The notes under the pieces: generated by a model | What the model was told of the DNA's origin: nothing | Seen by the model: the letters and a program-made list of their open reading frames with translations, nothing else | Database searches by the model: none | In this document: piece by piece, positions 1 through 10,657 of the stretch | Layout: the number at the start of each line of letters is the position of its first letter | Numbering within the stretch: position 1 is the first letter of the stretch | NCBI GenBank assembly: GCA_002483445.1 | Contig: DLHY01000088.1 | Coordinates: 1-33,618, forward strand | From: Blastocatellia bacterium UBA7656 | GTDB taxonomy: Bacteria > Acidobacteriota > Blastocatellia > UBA7656 | Reading direction: 5' to 3' | Length of the DNA stretch: 33,618 nt | Position numbers and translations under genes: made by a program

Positions 1-521
1 GCCCCTCAGATCCCGGCAATCCTCTGGCTGGCAAAAGCACTCTCAATCGCCTTGAGCTTCGTTCGGACGACACGCAAAAAGATGGTCACTACAAAAAGAT
101 CGCCGTTGATCGAGAGAAGGTCGATGAGTTTTTCGTCAATGTGTTCTTACAGGCTCACGATCAACCGCCTGAAAGCATACTACTCGACCTCGATGCTACA
201 GACGACATCCTTCACGGAAAACAAGAGGGGCGCTTCTTTCACGGCTACTACGGCAATTACTGCTACCTGCCCCTTTATATTTTTTGTGGAGATTTCCTTC
301 TCTGCGCTCGACTGCGCGAGGCTAACCAGGATCAGGCCGCAGGAGCGAAGGAGGAGATTGAGCGCGTAGTCGCCCAAATTCGCAAGCGATGGCCGGAGGT
401 GAAGATAATAGTTCGCGGCGACAGCGGGTTTTGCAGAGAGGAGATCATGAGTTGGTGCGAAGCCAACGATGTCGAGTATGTGTTTGGACTTGCGAAGAAT
501 TCTCGACTCCTGGCCTGGTGA
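1..521 (+). mobile_element. IS1380-family transposase fragment, cut at both ends
   Basis: An open frame runs from position 3 (entering from outside the window) to a stop at 521. It carries the IS1380-type transposase core: LAGKSTLNRLEL near the start, the first catalytic aspartate region LDLDATDD followed by HGKQEGRFFHGYYGNYCYLP, and the second aspartate motif VRGDSGFCREEIMSWCE, ending in YVFGLAKNSRLL. In this DDE family the catalytic glutamate and the C-terminal third of a roughly 430-aa protein should follow. Here the frame ends two residues later, and rhs-derived sequence begins by about 523. The copy is therefore a dead remnant on this side. No terminal inverted repeat or target-site duplication can be recognised at the junction, which suggests a deletion or rearrangement rather than a clean insertion. 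Family assignment is strong; the state of the left part cannot be seen. Confidence 0.88.
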
Positions 522-3500
522 TCAGCTCCTTCACGACGTTCACTCCGTCGTACAGGTAGCTCGTCGTCGCTGAGTTGATCGTCTTGCTGACTCTTCTCCC
601 CAACCCATCGTACTGGAAACTCGCGCTCAATCCCGACCCGCTCATCCCCACTAGCTGATTTCGCGCGTTCCAGGTGCAGGTGTTCGTCCCGTCTCCGGTC
701 ACATTCCCGTTTGCGTCATAACTCAGCGTCTGGCTGGCAAAAGCTGTCTGCTGATTTGCTGAGTCATAGCTCGTCGTCGTGACCGCAGGCGGCAAATTCA
801 CCCGCGCATAACTCCCTCCCATCTTCGTCCGCTTTCCTGCCTCGTCATATTCATAACTCAGATTGCCCAGCGTCATCGCGCCCTTCTTATAAGTTATACC
901 TGTCAACCTCGAAGCCGCGTCATAGCCATACTCCGCCACCACTCCATTAGGCAAAGTCAGAGATGTGCGTCGGCTCGCTGCGTCATATCCGAACGACACC
1001 GTTGCGGCTCCCTGCGAAATCTGCGTCAATCGATCCGCATTGTCGTAAGTGTAGTTGATCGTCGATTGCCCCGACACGCTCATCGTTGCCCGCCGACCCA
1101 CTGCATTGTATGTGTAGCTGACTATTCCCTGCGGAGTCGTCTCGCTCGTCACTCGATCCTGATTGTCATAACCATACGTGATCGTGCCAGAGGTCGAATC
1201 ATTAATTTGCGAAAGCCTCCCGCCCGCCCCGCTGCATCCGCACGACAAGGCTCCATCGTAGGTATACGATATCGTGCTTTCGTAAGTGGTCGTGCCTCCG
1301 CTCGTCATCGCTCCAAAGCCTGTGAAGATTCTCCGATTGAGACCGTCATAGTTTATCACTTTCACTTTGCCTCGCCGGTCGGTGAACTTCGTCAGGTTCC
1401 CCATCAGATCGTATTCGAAACTCTCCACCCGCGACACTGGATCAGTGCGCGTTATCATTCGATCCATATCATCATAGGAGTAACTGGTCACTTTGTTTCG
1501 AGCATCCGTCAGGCTCAGGCGATTTCCGTTCGCATCGTATGTGAAAGTCGTCATCCCCTGAATCGGGTCGATCACTTTGGTCACTCGATTCAATGTGTAG
1601 TATTCGAATCGGCCCGTCTGCCCCAAAGCATTCATCAGGCTCAACACCCTCCCCGCTGCGTCGGTGAACCAGCTTATGCTCCTTCCCATCGGATCGATTA
1701 TGCGAACAAGGTCTCCCTGTTCATAGACGTACTGCGTGATCTGAGACAGCAGGTTCCTCACTGAGACAACCTGACCGGCTGAGTTATAAGCGTAAACAGT
1801 TTGATTGTTCAGAGGGTCAGTGATTCGGATGAGGTTTCCCTTGCTGTCATACTGATAAGAGGTAGTGTGACCGAGAGGGTCGGTTATGCTGGCCACCTGA
1901 TTGAAATTCGGCTCGTAGGTGTAGGTAGTAGTCTCAGCTTCCGAGGTTCCCGCAAGGTCGGTCATAGTTGTGAGATTGCCCATCGAGTCATAGCCGAACT
2001 GAGTAGTGCGTCCAAGCGGATCAGTTTTGCCGGGAACGAAATTCGTTCCTGTCTCTCGCCCATAGCTCATCGTCTGTTGCAAAGGTGTTCCAACGGCGCG
2101 AGTGTCGGTCAGAGAATATCCATCCGAGTTGAAGGTCACTCTTCTGATGAATCCTCTCGGATCAGTCACATCCGCCTGCGTCACCTTCCCGTTGCTATCG
2201 AGCGTGTAGGCAAATTGATAAATCCCTCCGTCTGCCAGCGTCTCCTTCATCACTCTCCCGTTCGCGTCGTAATCTACCGTGACGTGAACTATCCCACGAG
2301 CATCCTTGATCGTCTTCATCCGATGCGATGTGTCGTAGGTGTACTCACTCACTCCTCCCATCGGGTCAGTCACCTTCCACAACCTCCCGCTTGCGTCGTA
2401 TTGATAACTCACTACTCGCCCCGTGTTGTCTTTCGCCTGCGTGATTCGATTGCTTGCGTCATAGCTGAACTCTATCCAGCGACCGTGGGGAGAAATTATC
2501 CTATCGATTATCTTCGACGATTGGCGAACGATGGTCAGTTCGTTGCCGTTACGATCCCGGATTGACTGAAGCGACGGATGGCCCTGAGCCAGATGGAACA
2601 CCTTGAACCGCCAAAGGGTTCCGTCTATGAATTTCAGTTCCCAGCCGACGTAGTTCGAGTCATAAGTCAGCCTCGATTTGTAGAATTCACTCGGCGTCGA
2701 GGTGTGTTCCATTACTGCGGTTAGATGGCTCGTACCAGCAGATATGCGGTCGTATTTTATTCGCCCCCCGGTTGGCAGTATCAGTTCAGCATAAGAGTAG
2801 TTGGTCGTGTCGCCGACGAGGAACATCTGGTAAGAGTGAGTAGCCCCGATGCCGAAGGCGCGGCTTTTGCTGTCCTGTGGGCGATAGGTGCGAACCGGCG
2901 CAATAGGAATGATATCAGGCAGAGCGATATCCGTTTGACTGAGAAGGAAAAGTCCTGTCGCAAGGTCCACCGGATCGCCGCCAGTTCTGCCAGGGTAAGG
3001 AGGGCCTTCAGAGGGAGCATCACCAGTCGAGCCGAGAATCTGAAGACACATGAACTGTTTGATCACCACATCCGCATCAGGAACGATCTGCCTGCCGTCG
3101 GGTGTGACCGTGCCTTGCCCGTAGACGTGCCATCCCTTATAACCCGCCTCGTAGGTCATCAACTCCACACGCGAGCCTGCCTCCAGCCTCCCCGTGTTGG
3201 GAAAGATAATCCTCACCCCCGCGTGCTCGTCCCCTTTGACTGATTCGACCTTCGCGCCGTGAACCTGCGGAGTGAAGAACATCTGCGTCCCTTCTGGCAG
3301 AGGGAAGGGCGGGCGATCCACCGGCACCGCTGTCAGCGAAAGCGAACTCAGCGCGTGACCGTGAGAGGTTCTCAGTATCACCCCTTCGGGTATGTGAACC
3401 TCAAGGCCCGGAATTCTGGGCGTAGTCGCTACAACGGCTTTCCTTGTCGGCACGTCGAGACGAGTGGCGTGGCGAGTGTCTTCTACGGGCAGCCAGATGG

Positions 3501-4623
3501 TGTAGCTGAGTGCGGTTGTCCTGCCTTCCTGAGCTTCAACCGAAACGTCGAACATGCAGTAAGACTTGCCCGCACGATTGGCCGTAGAGCCGTCGATAAT
3601 CATCAGGCTTCGGCCCGCGAGGATGCCCGTCAACAGAAACCGGCCTGTCTTATCCGTGAGGGCTGTCTGCTCTCCTATTCTCAAGGTGACATTCGAGAGA
3701 GGCTTGCCGTTGAGACGCAATACCTGACCCGCTATCGCTGTCACTCCCCTAGGAGCTTCGAGCGGCGGCAGACTCCTCCACGGCGAATCCGGTCTTCTGC
3801 TGTTCCAGTCGCCGCTCAGGTTTCTTCTCTCCGGTATCCACTCTTCATCGTCCAACGCCTCCGGGCGGATGACTTCACCGGCTGTAGTGAATCGTATCGT
3901 CGATGTTTCGATCTCTGCGCCCGTCTCGTCCCGCGCGCCAGCTATCGTCACCGTGTAGGTGTAGCCGGGAAAAAGCGGAGACTTGGGTGTGATGAATACA
4001 AGCCGCCCTCTCTCTGCCCCGACCACCCGTGATTCGACCGCCCCGTATGGCCCGCTCAAAATCACATTCTCTCGATTGAGCGTGTTCACTCTCATCGGCT
4101 TTGTGAATCGCAGAGCCAGAAGAGCATCCCCTGCAACATCGTCCGCTCCGTCTCGCGGCGCTGAGCCTGCTACTCGCGGCATCTCTTCTTCGCTTTCCGC
4201 CAGATCCTTCCACGCGCGGAACCTTCCTTCCTCGACTCGATACGCCTCGTCCTGATTGATCGCCTGCCCATCGTTTTCGGTCCCGCCCCTAAGCAGCACC
4301 CGACCATCTGAAAGAAGCCGAGCCGAGTGATTGCGCTGCGCGAGTTTCATCCTCGCTGCCAGCGTGACCACACCTCTCGTTCTCGGATTGAAGATTTGAG
4401 CTTTATCAGCAGTCCTTCCAGAGGAAGAGACACCGCCCGTGATCAGGACCAGCCCGTTTGTCAGAAGAGCCGCCGTGTGATGCGCTCGTGGAGCCAGTTT
4501 CATCGTGATCGAATCGAAGTTCTGCGATTGAGGATCGAAAATCTCTGCTTCCTTGACCAACTGGCCGTCCGCCCCTGTTCCGCCAAGTATGAGGGCCGTG
4601 CCGTCAGGCAACGGGGAGAGCAA
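445..4623 (-). pseudogene. RHS/YD-repeat protein, second copy truncated at both ends
   Basis: This 1392-codon open frame is a paralogue of the intact rhs gene at 5281-10572. Homology covers only about 4611 down to 523. Domains in order: two to three Kelch-like blades (LPDGTALILGG, HHTAALLTNGLVLITGG), an SbsA-type Ig domain, a carboxypeptidase-regulatory-like domain, a DUF6531-like entry domain (DPVDLATGLFLLSQTD) and many YD repeats (for example YDANGNRLSLTDARNKVTSY). It lacks the signal peptide, the first blade, the RHS core and any C-terminal tip. The only available start is a TTG at 4621-4623, directly after the break in homology, with no convincing ribosome site. The last roughly 25 codons are antisense transposase sequence. 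The frame is otherwise open, so decay is recent or slow. It may still act as a donor for gene conversion, but a functional secreted product is unlikely. Confidence 0.85.
4471..4611. repeat. 141-bp tract identical to 10054-10194
   Basis: Over these 141 bases the truncated rhs copy matches the intact one without a difference. The flank at 4380-4470 already carries about one change in ten bases, and the rest of the two genes is more diverged. Homology stops abruptly at 4611/4612. The tract encodes the second and third Kelch-like blades. It marks either the recombination point that removed the 5' end of this copy or a recent gene-conversion patch. Confidence 0.85.
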
Positions 4624-4698
4624 GCAATCGATGATCTATTTTTACGGCATAGATGAAACGAAATCGCTGTTCACGTTTGCCGAAACATGCAAAACCCA

Positions 4699-5133
4699 TC
4701 AGTTTACAGTGGTCGCACTTTCAGGCCCTTCGTCCTTCTTCTCGGAATGGAAGTAGTTGTCAATGAACAAAGCGACGCCAAACTCGCTCAATAGATTCAA
4801 CACCCGCGGCGATAAAGTAGGGCCGCCATTAAAGCTTGATTGAAAATGTCCGCACCAGAGGATGAGTTCATAATTGGACATATACTTTTCTATCTTATCC
4901 TTGAAAGGCAGCAGCTTTTCTAATAATGAGATCAACCCCTCTTCGAATGAATCCCACCTGCGAGTTGATGGGAATCCATCGTATGCCCACATAGATTTTT
5001 CAAATCGTGTAGTGCGAGTTCTCCGCTCACCCGCCCTTATCACAAGAGAGGGTTCAATGCCCAAATCGGTTGATACTGCTGATGGGTCAAGGGTCTCTCC
5101 ATAAATCCTGAATTCCATTGTATATTTATGCAT
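4699..5133 (-). CDS. DUF4279 domain protein, candidate immunity protein
   Basis: A 144-aa acidic cytoplasmic-type protein with no signal peptide or membrane segment. The N-terminal part MHKYTMEFRIYGETLDPSAV, continuing to a LGIEPS motif and a later WAYDGFPS, matches the DUF4279 family as I know it; that family has no settled biochemical function. I start it at the ATG at 5133 because a GAGGT lies 7 bases upstream; an ATG 11 codons earlier has no such site. It follows the intact rhs gene on the same strand after a 147-bp gap and precedes the truncated copy. A small gene in this slot behind an rhs gene with a variable tip is usually the cognate immunity gene. That role is inferred from position only; it could also be an unrelated hypothetical gene carried with the rhs duplication. 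Confidence 0.75.
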   Translation of the reverse strand: MHKYTMEFRIYGETLDPSAVSTDLGIEPSLVIRAGERRTRTTRFEKSMWAYDGFPSTRRWDSFEEGLISLLEKLLPFKDKIEKYMSNYELILWCGHFQSSFNGGPTLSPRVLNLLSEFGVALFIDNYFHSEKKDEGPESATTVN

Positions 5134-5280
5134 CGCTTTTACCTCGCATATAGTTGCAAATCCCATGAGAGCATCACGACTTTCTTTCGCCTGTGAAGCC
5201 CAAGAAGTATTGCAAGAAAGATTGATAGATTCTTAGCACTTGATGTTTCTCAAACCCGCTTGCCCGCCACTTTTCAGCGC

Positions 5281-8200
5281 TCAGTGAGCCAGTGCTGGTA
5301 TAGGTACTGGAGCAGGTCTAGGCGCTGCACTGGGACGGCCTAGAAAGGCTGATCCCAATACAATGCTCCAATAAAGTACATCTGTACACGCCTGCTCCAT
5401 GTAACGATGAGATGCTTCCCTGAGAGCCAGTTCTGTGGCTGTTGGCTGTGTCAGAGGCCAAGGGTTGACTTGGAATTTATGCTTCCCTTTTCGGCGTCCT
5501 CCCTGCCAGTCGCGTTTAGCTGATCGCTCTGGGTTAAAGACAGGTTGCTGAGCCCCCCAGCAATTGTCTCCGTTGGGCGATCCACGATTTAACCATTCTT
5601 CGTATGCCTCTTCGATTTGTTCTTTGGTTGCGTCAGGATCTCCTGGCCTCTTCAAACATCTATGAAACCAATCACGGAAATCTTTATCATCGTGTCCGTA
5701 CCATTGATCTTGGTATGTTCCCATTGACGGATCTGACATTCCCTTTGTCTTATCTAATCCGAAAGAATCCTTGAAATTGGTCGGATTATTATCGACATAA
5801 GCATAAAGATTGATTCCGCCCTCCAAGCCAATAGGATCCTCACTGATGAATCTTTGAAGTACAGGGGAGTAGTAACGAGCGCGATAGTAATACAACCCCG
5901 TGCCGTCATCCTCACGGCCCGTGTACTTCGCCGCGTTGTTGCTCGCTCCTCCGCTCTGACTCGTCTTCCCAAACGGTTCATAACTATACTCGGTCTGAAT
6001 CGTGCCAGTCGAATTGGTCAGCGCAACTGTCGAGCCGTGCGCATCTGTGATTAAGCTTGACGCGCCTGATGAGTCGCTACGAGTGAATACCTCGTCTATT
6101 CCTCCTGTGAGCATATTCGCGCTCACCGTCGAGCCTGCTTTTTCCTGCACGATATTCGGCCCATCGTAAACAAAGCTCATCATCACGGAATTAATTGTCT
6201 TGCTGACTCGCCTGCCGAATGCATCGTACTGAAAGCTTGCTGTCAACCCCGACCCGCTGACTGACAAAAGCTGATCCCTCGCATTCCAAGTGTAAGTGTT
6301 CACTCCGTCGCTGGTCAGATTGCCGTTGTTGTCATAGGCCAAAGACTGGCTCCCGAAGCCTGTTTGACGGTTCGTGTCGTCGTAGGTAGCCGTGTTGATC
6401 GCTGAGGGAAGATTGGTTCTCGCAAAGCTGCCGCCAGTCTTCACCCTTCGCCCCGCTGCATCGTACTCATAACTCAAATTGCCAAGCGTTGCTGCGCCTT
6501 TCTTGTAGGTGATCTCTGTCAGCCGCGACGCAGTGTCGTAGCCATACTCGGTCACGGCTCCGTTTGGCAGAGTCTTCGTCGTCCGTCGGTTTGCATCATC
6601 ATAGGTGAACGACACGACGGACGCACTCTGCGTGATCGCCGTCATCCGGTCTGCATTGTCGTAACTGTATGTCACAGCAGGTTGCCCGGCAACAGTCATG
6701 CTCGTCAGCCTTGAAGCCACATCGTAGCCATAACTTACCACTCCCTGCGGCGTCGTCTCGCTCAACGTCCGATTTAGATTATCGTATGTGTAGCTAATCG
6801 TTCCCGACAGCGAATCCGCAATTTGAGTCAATCTGCCCACAGAATCATACGTGTAAGTGATAGTCGAGTTGTCGTGATAAGTAACCTGGCTCAATCGGTC
6901 AAGCGAATCGTAAGTATAGCTGGTCACCTGTCCCTTGCGATCAGTCATCTGGGTGAGATTCGCGTTGAGGTCGTATTGATAAGTCTCCTGATGAGTGAGC
7001 GGATCGGTGCGAGTCGTGACTTGATCCATGTTGTTATAGACATAGCTCGTCACCTTGCCGCGAGCATCGGTCACTGAGAGCAAGTTGCTGTTTGCGTCAT
7101 AAGCGAACTGCGTCATTCCCTGAATCGGATCGATCATTTTCGTCGCCCGATTCAATGCGTCGTACTCATACCTCACACTCTGACCAAGCGCGTTCGTTAC
7201 ACTCAGCACTCTTCCTGCTGCATCAACGAATCTGGTCACGCCCTGACCCACCGGGTTTATCACTTTCACCAAATCGCCGCCTTCGTAGACGAATTGAGTC
7301 GTATTGCCCAAAGCCTTCGTCGTGGTCAGCATCTGCCCTGCTGAGTTATAGGCGAATGTCGTTTGATGACCGAGCGCATCGGTCATGCTGATGAGATTCC
7401 CCTTGCTGTCATACCCAAACGTCGTTGTGTGGTTGAGTGGATCAGTCACACTCGCCAGTTGATTAAACTGCGGCTCGTAGGTCAAATTCGTTGTCATCAC
7501 CTCGCTTGTACCTGCGAGCCGGGTCACGCTTGTGGTATTCCCAATCGAGTCATAGCCGTACTCAGTTCGCCTTCCTGATGAATCCGTAACCGCGAGGATG
7601 CGATTCGTCCCCGCTTCCCGTTCAACTGTCTGTGACAATCCTCCACCGCAACAGCTTTCCGTGTCCGTCATCGAATACCCGCTCGCGTTGAATGTCATCG
7701 TCCTCGTCTGGCCTCGCGGGTCTGTCACAACCGTCTGCGTCACCTTACCGCTTCCATCCAACGTGTAGGCGAATTGATAAAACCCTCCATCCGCCTGCGT
7801 CTGCTTTATCACTCTTCCGTTCACGTCGTAATCATTCGTGAGATAAACTATCCCCCTCGCATCCTTGATCGTCTTCATCCGATTCGCTGTGTCGTAGCTA
7901 TATTCAGTCACTCCTCCCATCGCGTCTGTCACCTTCCACAACCTGCCGCTCCCGTCGTATTGATAACCAACCACTCGCCCCGTGTTGTCTTTCGCCTGCG
8001 TGATGTGAAAGCTCGCATCATAAGTGAACTCCACCCACCGCCCGTTGGGCGACACGATCCTCTTGATCCTGTGACCCTGCAAATCGCCCGTCGTCCCTTC
8101 TCCCGGATCAGGATAACGCACTACCGACAACTGATTCCCGTTTCGGTCTATGATCGCCGACAGCGGCGCTACTTCCCGCCCATCCACAGAGAACCGATAG

Positions 8201-10572
8201 ATGCTCCCGTCCTTCATCCTCAAATCCCATCTCCCGTCGTATGACACTCCGTAGTAAATCAATGTCGCCTTGTAGAATGCCGTCGGAGTCGAGGTCGCTT
8301 CCATCATCGCTCCGGTCGGGCCTGTCCCCGATGAGTAGCGATTGAATCGAACCTTCCCGCCATCAGGCAGGATCAAATCAGCCCATGAATAAGCGGTCTG
8401 GTCTCCTACGAGGAACATCTCGTAAGGATGTCGAGTCCCCGTCCCGAACGGTCTCCACTTGGGATCATTCTGCCGGTAAATTCGAGTCAGCGAAATGGGA
8501 ATTACGTCGGGAAGAACAAGATCAGTCTGGTGATTGACGAACAGACCCGTCCCAAGATGAACCGGATCGCCGTCCCAGGCCGAGCAGTCGCAGGGCGGCC
8601 CTTCAGGCTCGGTCGGACTGCCGACCGAAGCGCAGGTGAATAGCCTTATCTCCACTCCCTCATCAGGTACGATCTGCTTGCCGTCGGCGCTTATGCTCCC
8701 CTTCCCATACGTGAACCATCCTACTCCCCCCGCATCGTAGCTCCAGAAGTCTATCTTCGTCCCACCAGGCACTCTCTCATAATTCGGAAACACCAGCCTC
8801 ATCCCCGTCGTCGTCGCCGGGTCTACGTTTTCAAGAGTCGTCCCTCCCAATTGCAGAGTGAAAAAGACTGGGAACTTCACTCCCACCGGCCCTGGAAACG
8901 GCCCACGGTCTGCTGGCACGGGCGTGATGGTCATCTCTCGGATAGCATTGCCGTCAACGTCTCTCAATACCGATCCGCGAGGGATATGAACTTCAAGCCC
9001 CGGAAGGTAAGGCGAAGTGGCAACGACTTCCTTCTTCGTCGGCGAGTGAAGTTTAGTGGCATTCTTCGTGTCAAGCACGGGAGAGAAAATAGTGTAAGGC
9101 AGCGCAGTCGTCTTTCCCGATTTCAAGACATCGACTGCGATCATAAACAATCCGAACTGAGCCTTGCGAGTGCTTGCAGGTCGGCAATCGACGATCAGTG
9201 TCCTGCGACCGACTTCGACATCACGAATCAGAAAGCGGCCCGTGTGGTCAGTCCTCGTCTCTTGCTGGCCTATCTTCATCACCACACCAGCAAGCGGCCA
9301 GCCGTCTACTCTCAGCACCTGACCTGAAAGCGCGGTCACTCCTTCCTCGGCTTGATACGAAGGCAACTCCTGCCACGGCGACGGCGGCAGGTTGGCACTC
9401 CAGTCGCCGTTGTAGTTTTCAGAACTCGGTATCCAGATTTTCGGTTTGGGCGCTCCCTGATTTGATGTCACAAACTCGATAGTCGCGCTCTCGACCAACG
9501 CGCCTGTTGCATCCGCCGCTCCTGCAACCGTGAGAGTGTAAGGCGTGGAGGGAAGAAGCGGTGCGAGCGGAGTCAGGAAGGCCAGCATACCGGATTCAGC
9601 CGAGACTACTTTGGCATCAACTGGTCCCTGACCATTCGTCAAGGTCAGCGTGATGGTGTTGATCGTCTCGACTTTCAACGGTCTCGTGAATCGAACGGCC
9701 AGCAGGCTATCTATCGCCACGTTCACCGCTCCATCTTGAGGCACAGCGCCCTCGACCCTCAGCCGTTCGTTTTCAACCGGAGGCTGAGTGTCAACCATCT
9801 CGAAGGATAGATTGAGAGGATCGAACACCTCGCCGTTATCGATCGGACGGCCTTGCGAGTCGGTTCCGCCCCACAACAACACACGGCCATCTGAAAGAAG
9901 TCGAGCCGAGTGGTTGCGTCGCGCAGTTTTCATCCTCGATGCCAGCGTGACCACATCTTTCGTTCTCGGATTCCACAGTTGAGCCTTATCAACAGTCCTG
10001 CCAGAGGATGAGACACCGCCCGTGATCAGAACCAGCCCGTCTGTCATAAGAGTCGCCGTGTGATGCGCTCGTGGAGCCAGTTTCATCGTGATCGAATCGA
10101 AGTTCTGCGATTGAGGATCGAAAATCTCTGCTTCCTTGACCAACTGGCCGTCCGCCCCTGTTCCGCCAAGTATGAGGGCCGTGCCGTCAGGCAATACGGT
10201 CGCGCTGTGCCATGAGCGAGCGTAACGGAGTGAGCCGGAGATTGCGATGGCTTCGCCGCCTGATGCGGGCTTTATAGCTGTTTCCGCCATCGGGCCGTTT
10301 GCGCCCTGTCCGCCCACGAAGAGCAGGCTTCCGTCTGAAAGCAGAGTCGCGGTTTGCCCGCGAGCGTCCGTCTGTCGCGCTTTGATCTTGGCAGGTGCGG
10401 CTGGAGTTTTTGAAGAGACCGCCTTTTCGCTCCGGCGATTGTCGGCAGGAGCAGGCTTATCCGGTTTGTTCGAGGAATCTCCTCGAACTGCTGATGCAGA
10501 AGTGAACAGCGGGTTCGCAACCAGAACCGCCATCAAAACGGACGCGATTATCAAACTCAATCTCTTCTTCAT
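5281..10572 (-). CDS. Secreted RHS/YD-repeat protein with variable C-terminal tip
   Basis: A 1763-aa exported protein, intact. Residues 1-28 form a signal peptide ending near FTSASA. Next come four Kelch-like blades (about 70-250, each with an H/R-xAT-LxDGxxLxxGG pattern), an SbsA/Big_5 Ig domain (about 275-370), a carboxypeptidase-regulatory-like domain (about 415-475), a DUF6531-like entry domain (about 665-720), YD repeats (about 850-1480) and the RHS core (YYYRARYYSPVLQRFISEDP then NLYAYVDNNPTNF, about 1558-1600). After DSFGLDK, near residue 1605, lies a tip of about 160 residues unlike the rest, with GHDDKDFRDWFHRCLKRPGD and a hydrophobic, Pro/Ala-rich end. RHS shells generally enclose such tips, which are often toxins; I do not recognise this one. 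The start at 10572 has GGAGA 6 bases upstream. The 85-bp gap after the upstream gene suggests an operon. Confidence 0.9.
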   Translation of the reverse strand: MKKRLSLIIASVLMAVLVANPLFTSASAVRGDSSNKPDKPAPADNRRSEKAVSSKTPAAPAKIKARQTDARGQTATLLSDGSLLFVGGQGANGPMAETAIKPASGGEAIAISGSLRYARSWHSATVLPDGTALILGGTGADGQLVKEAEIFDPQSQNFDSITMKLAPRAHHTATLMTDGLVLITGGVSSSGRTVDKAQLWNPRTKDVVTLASRMKTARRNHSARLLSDGRVLLWGGTDSQGRPIDNGEVFDPLNLSFEMVDTQPPVENERLRVEGAVPQDGAVNVAIDSLLAVRFTRPLKVETINTITLTLTNGQGPVDAKVVSAESGMLAFLTPLAPLLPSTPYTLTVAGAADATGALVESATIEFVTSNQGAPKPKIWIPSSENYNGDWSANLPPSPWQELPSYQAEEGVTALSGQVLRVDGWPLAGVVMKIGQQETRTDHTGRFLIRDVEVGRRTLIVDCRPASTRKAQFGLFMIAVDVLKSGKTTALPYTIFSPVLDTKNATKLHSPTKKEVVATSPYLPGLEVHIPRGSVLRDVDGNAIREMTITPVPADRGPFPGPVGVKFPVFFTLQLGGTTLENVDPATTTGMRLVFPNYERVPGGTKIDFWSYDAGGVGWFTYGKGSISADGKQIVPDEGVEIRLFTCASVGSPTEPEGPPCDCSAWDGDPVHLGTGLFVNHQTDLVLPDVIPISLTRIYRQNDPKWRPFGTGTRHPYEMFLVGDQTAYSWADLILPDGGKVRFNRYSSGTGPTGAMMEATSTPTAFYKATLIYYGVSYDGRWDLRMKDGSIYRFSVDGREVAPLSAIIDRNGNQLSVVRYPDPGEGTTGDLQGHRIKRIVSPNGRWVEFTYDASFHITQAKDNTGRVVGYQYDGSGRLWKVTDAMGGVTEYSYDTANRMKTIKDARGIVYLTNDYDVNGRVIKQTQADGGFYQFAYTLDGSGKVTQTVVTDPRGQTRTMTFNASGYSMTDTESCCGGGLSQTVEREAGTNRILAVTDSSGRRTEYGYDSIGNTTSVTRLAGTSEVMTTNLTYEPQFNQLASVTDPLNHTTTFGYDSKGNLISMTDALGHQTTFAYNSAGQMLTTTKALGNTTQFVYEGGDLVKVINPVGQGVTRFVDAAGRVLSVTNALGQSVRYEYDALNRATKMIDPIQGMTQFAYDANSNLLSVTDARGKVTSYVYNNMDQVTTRTDPLTHQETYQYDLNANLTQMTDRKGQVTSYTYDSLDRLSQVTYHDNSTITYTYDSVGRLTQIADSLSGTISYTYDNLNRTLSETTPQGVVSYGYDVASRLTSMTVAGQPAVTYSYDNADRMTAITQSASVVSFTYDDANRRTTKTLPNGAVTEYGYDTASRLTEITYKKGAATLGNLSYEYDAAGRRVKTGGSFARTNLPSAINTATYDDTNRQTGFGSQSLAYDNNGNLTSDGVNTYTWNARDQLLSVSGSGLTASFQYDAFGRRVSKTINSVMMSFVYDGPNIVQEKAGSTVSANMLTGGIDEVFTRSDSSGASSLITDAHGSTVALTNSTGTIQTEYSYEPFGKTSQSGGASNNAAKYTGREDDGTGLYYYRARYYSPVLQRFISEDPIGLEGGINLYAYVDNNPTNFKDSFGLDKTKGMSDPSMGTYQDQWYGHDDKDFRDWFHRCLKRPGDPDATKEQIEEAYEEWLNRGSPNGDNCWGAQQPVFNPERSAKRDWQGGRRKGKHKFQVNPWPLTQPTATELALREASHRYMEQACTDVLYWSIVLGSAFLGRPSAAPRPAPVPIPALAH
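10054..10194. repeat. 141-bp tract identical to 4471-4611
   Basis: This is the partner of the identical tract in the truncated rhs copy. In this intact gene it encodes part of the Kelch-like region. The sequence continues past 10194 into the first blade and signal peptide, which the other copy lacks. Confidence 0.85.
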
Positions 10573-10621
10573 GCTATCTCCACTTTCAATTCGTGCGATC
10601 TACTCAGCCAGACTGTGAAAC

Positions 10622-10656
10622 CTCTAACCTCTAACATCGAACATCTGACATCTATC
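10622..10656. repeat. Heptamer tandem array (CTCTAAC / ATCTGAC units)
   Basis: Five consecutive 7-bp units: CTCTAAC, CTCTAAC, ATCGAAC, ATCTGAC, ATCTATC. The array ends 1 bp from the stop codon of the minus-strand gene at 10658-13579. It shares AACATCTGACATCT with the array at 24071-24100. Confidence 0.8.
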
Positions 10657-10657
10657 C

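Noticed and set aside
1066..4032. Four plus-strand open frames within the truncated rhs copy
   Set aside because: All are antisense to YD-repeat or Ig-domain coding sequence. His/Arg-rich products are typical of antisense YD repeats.
5167..5280. Possible separate promoter or terminator between rhs and the DUF4279 gene
   Set aside because: I found no hairpin with a T-run and no convincing -35/-10 pair.
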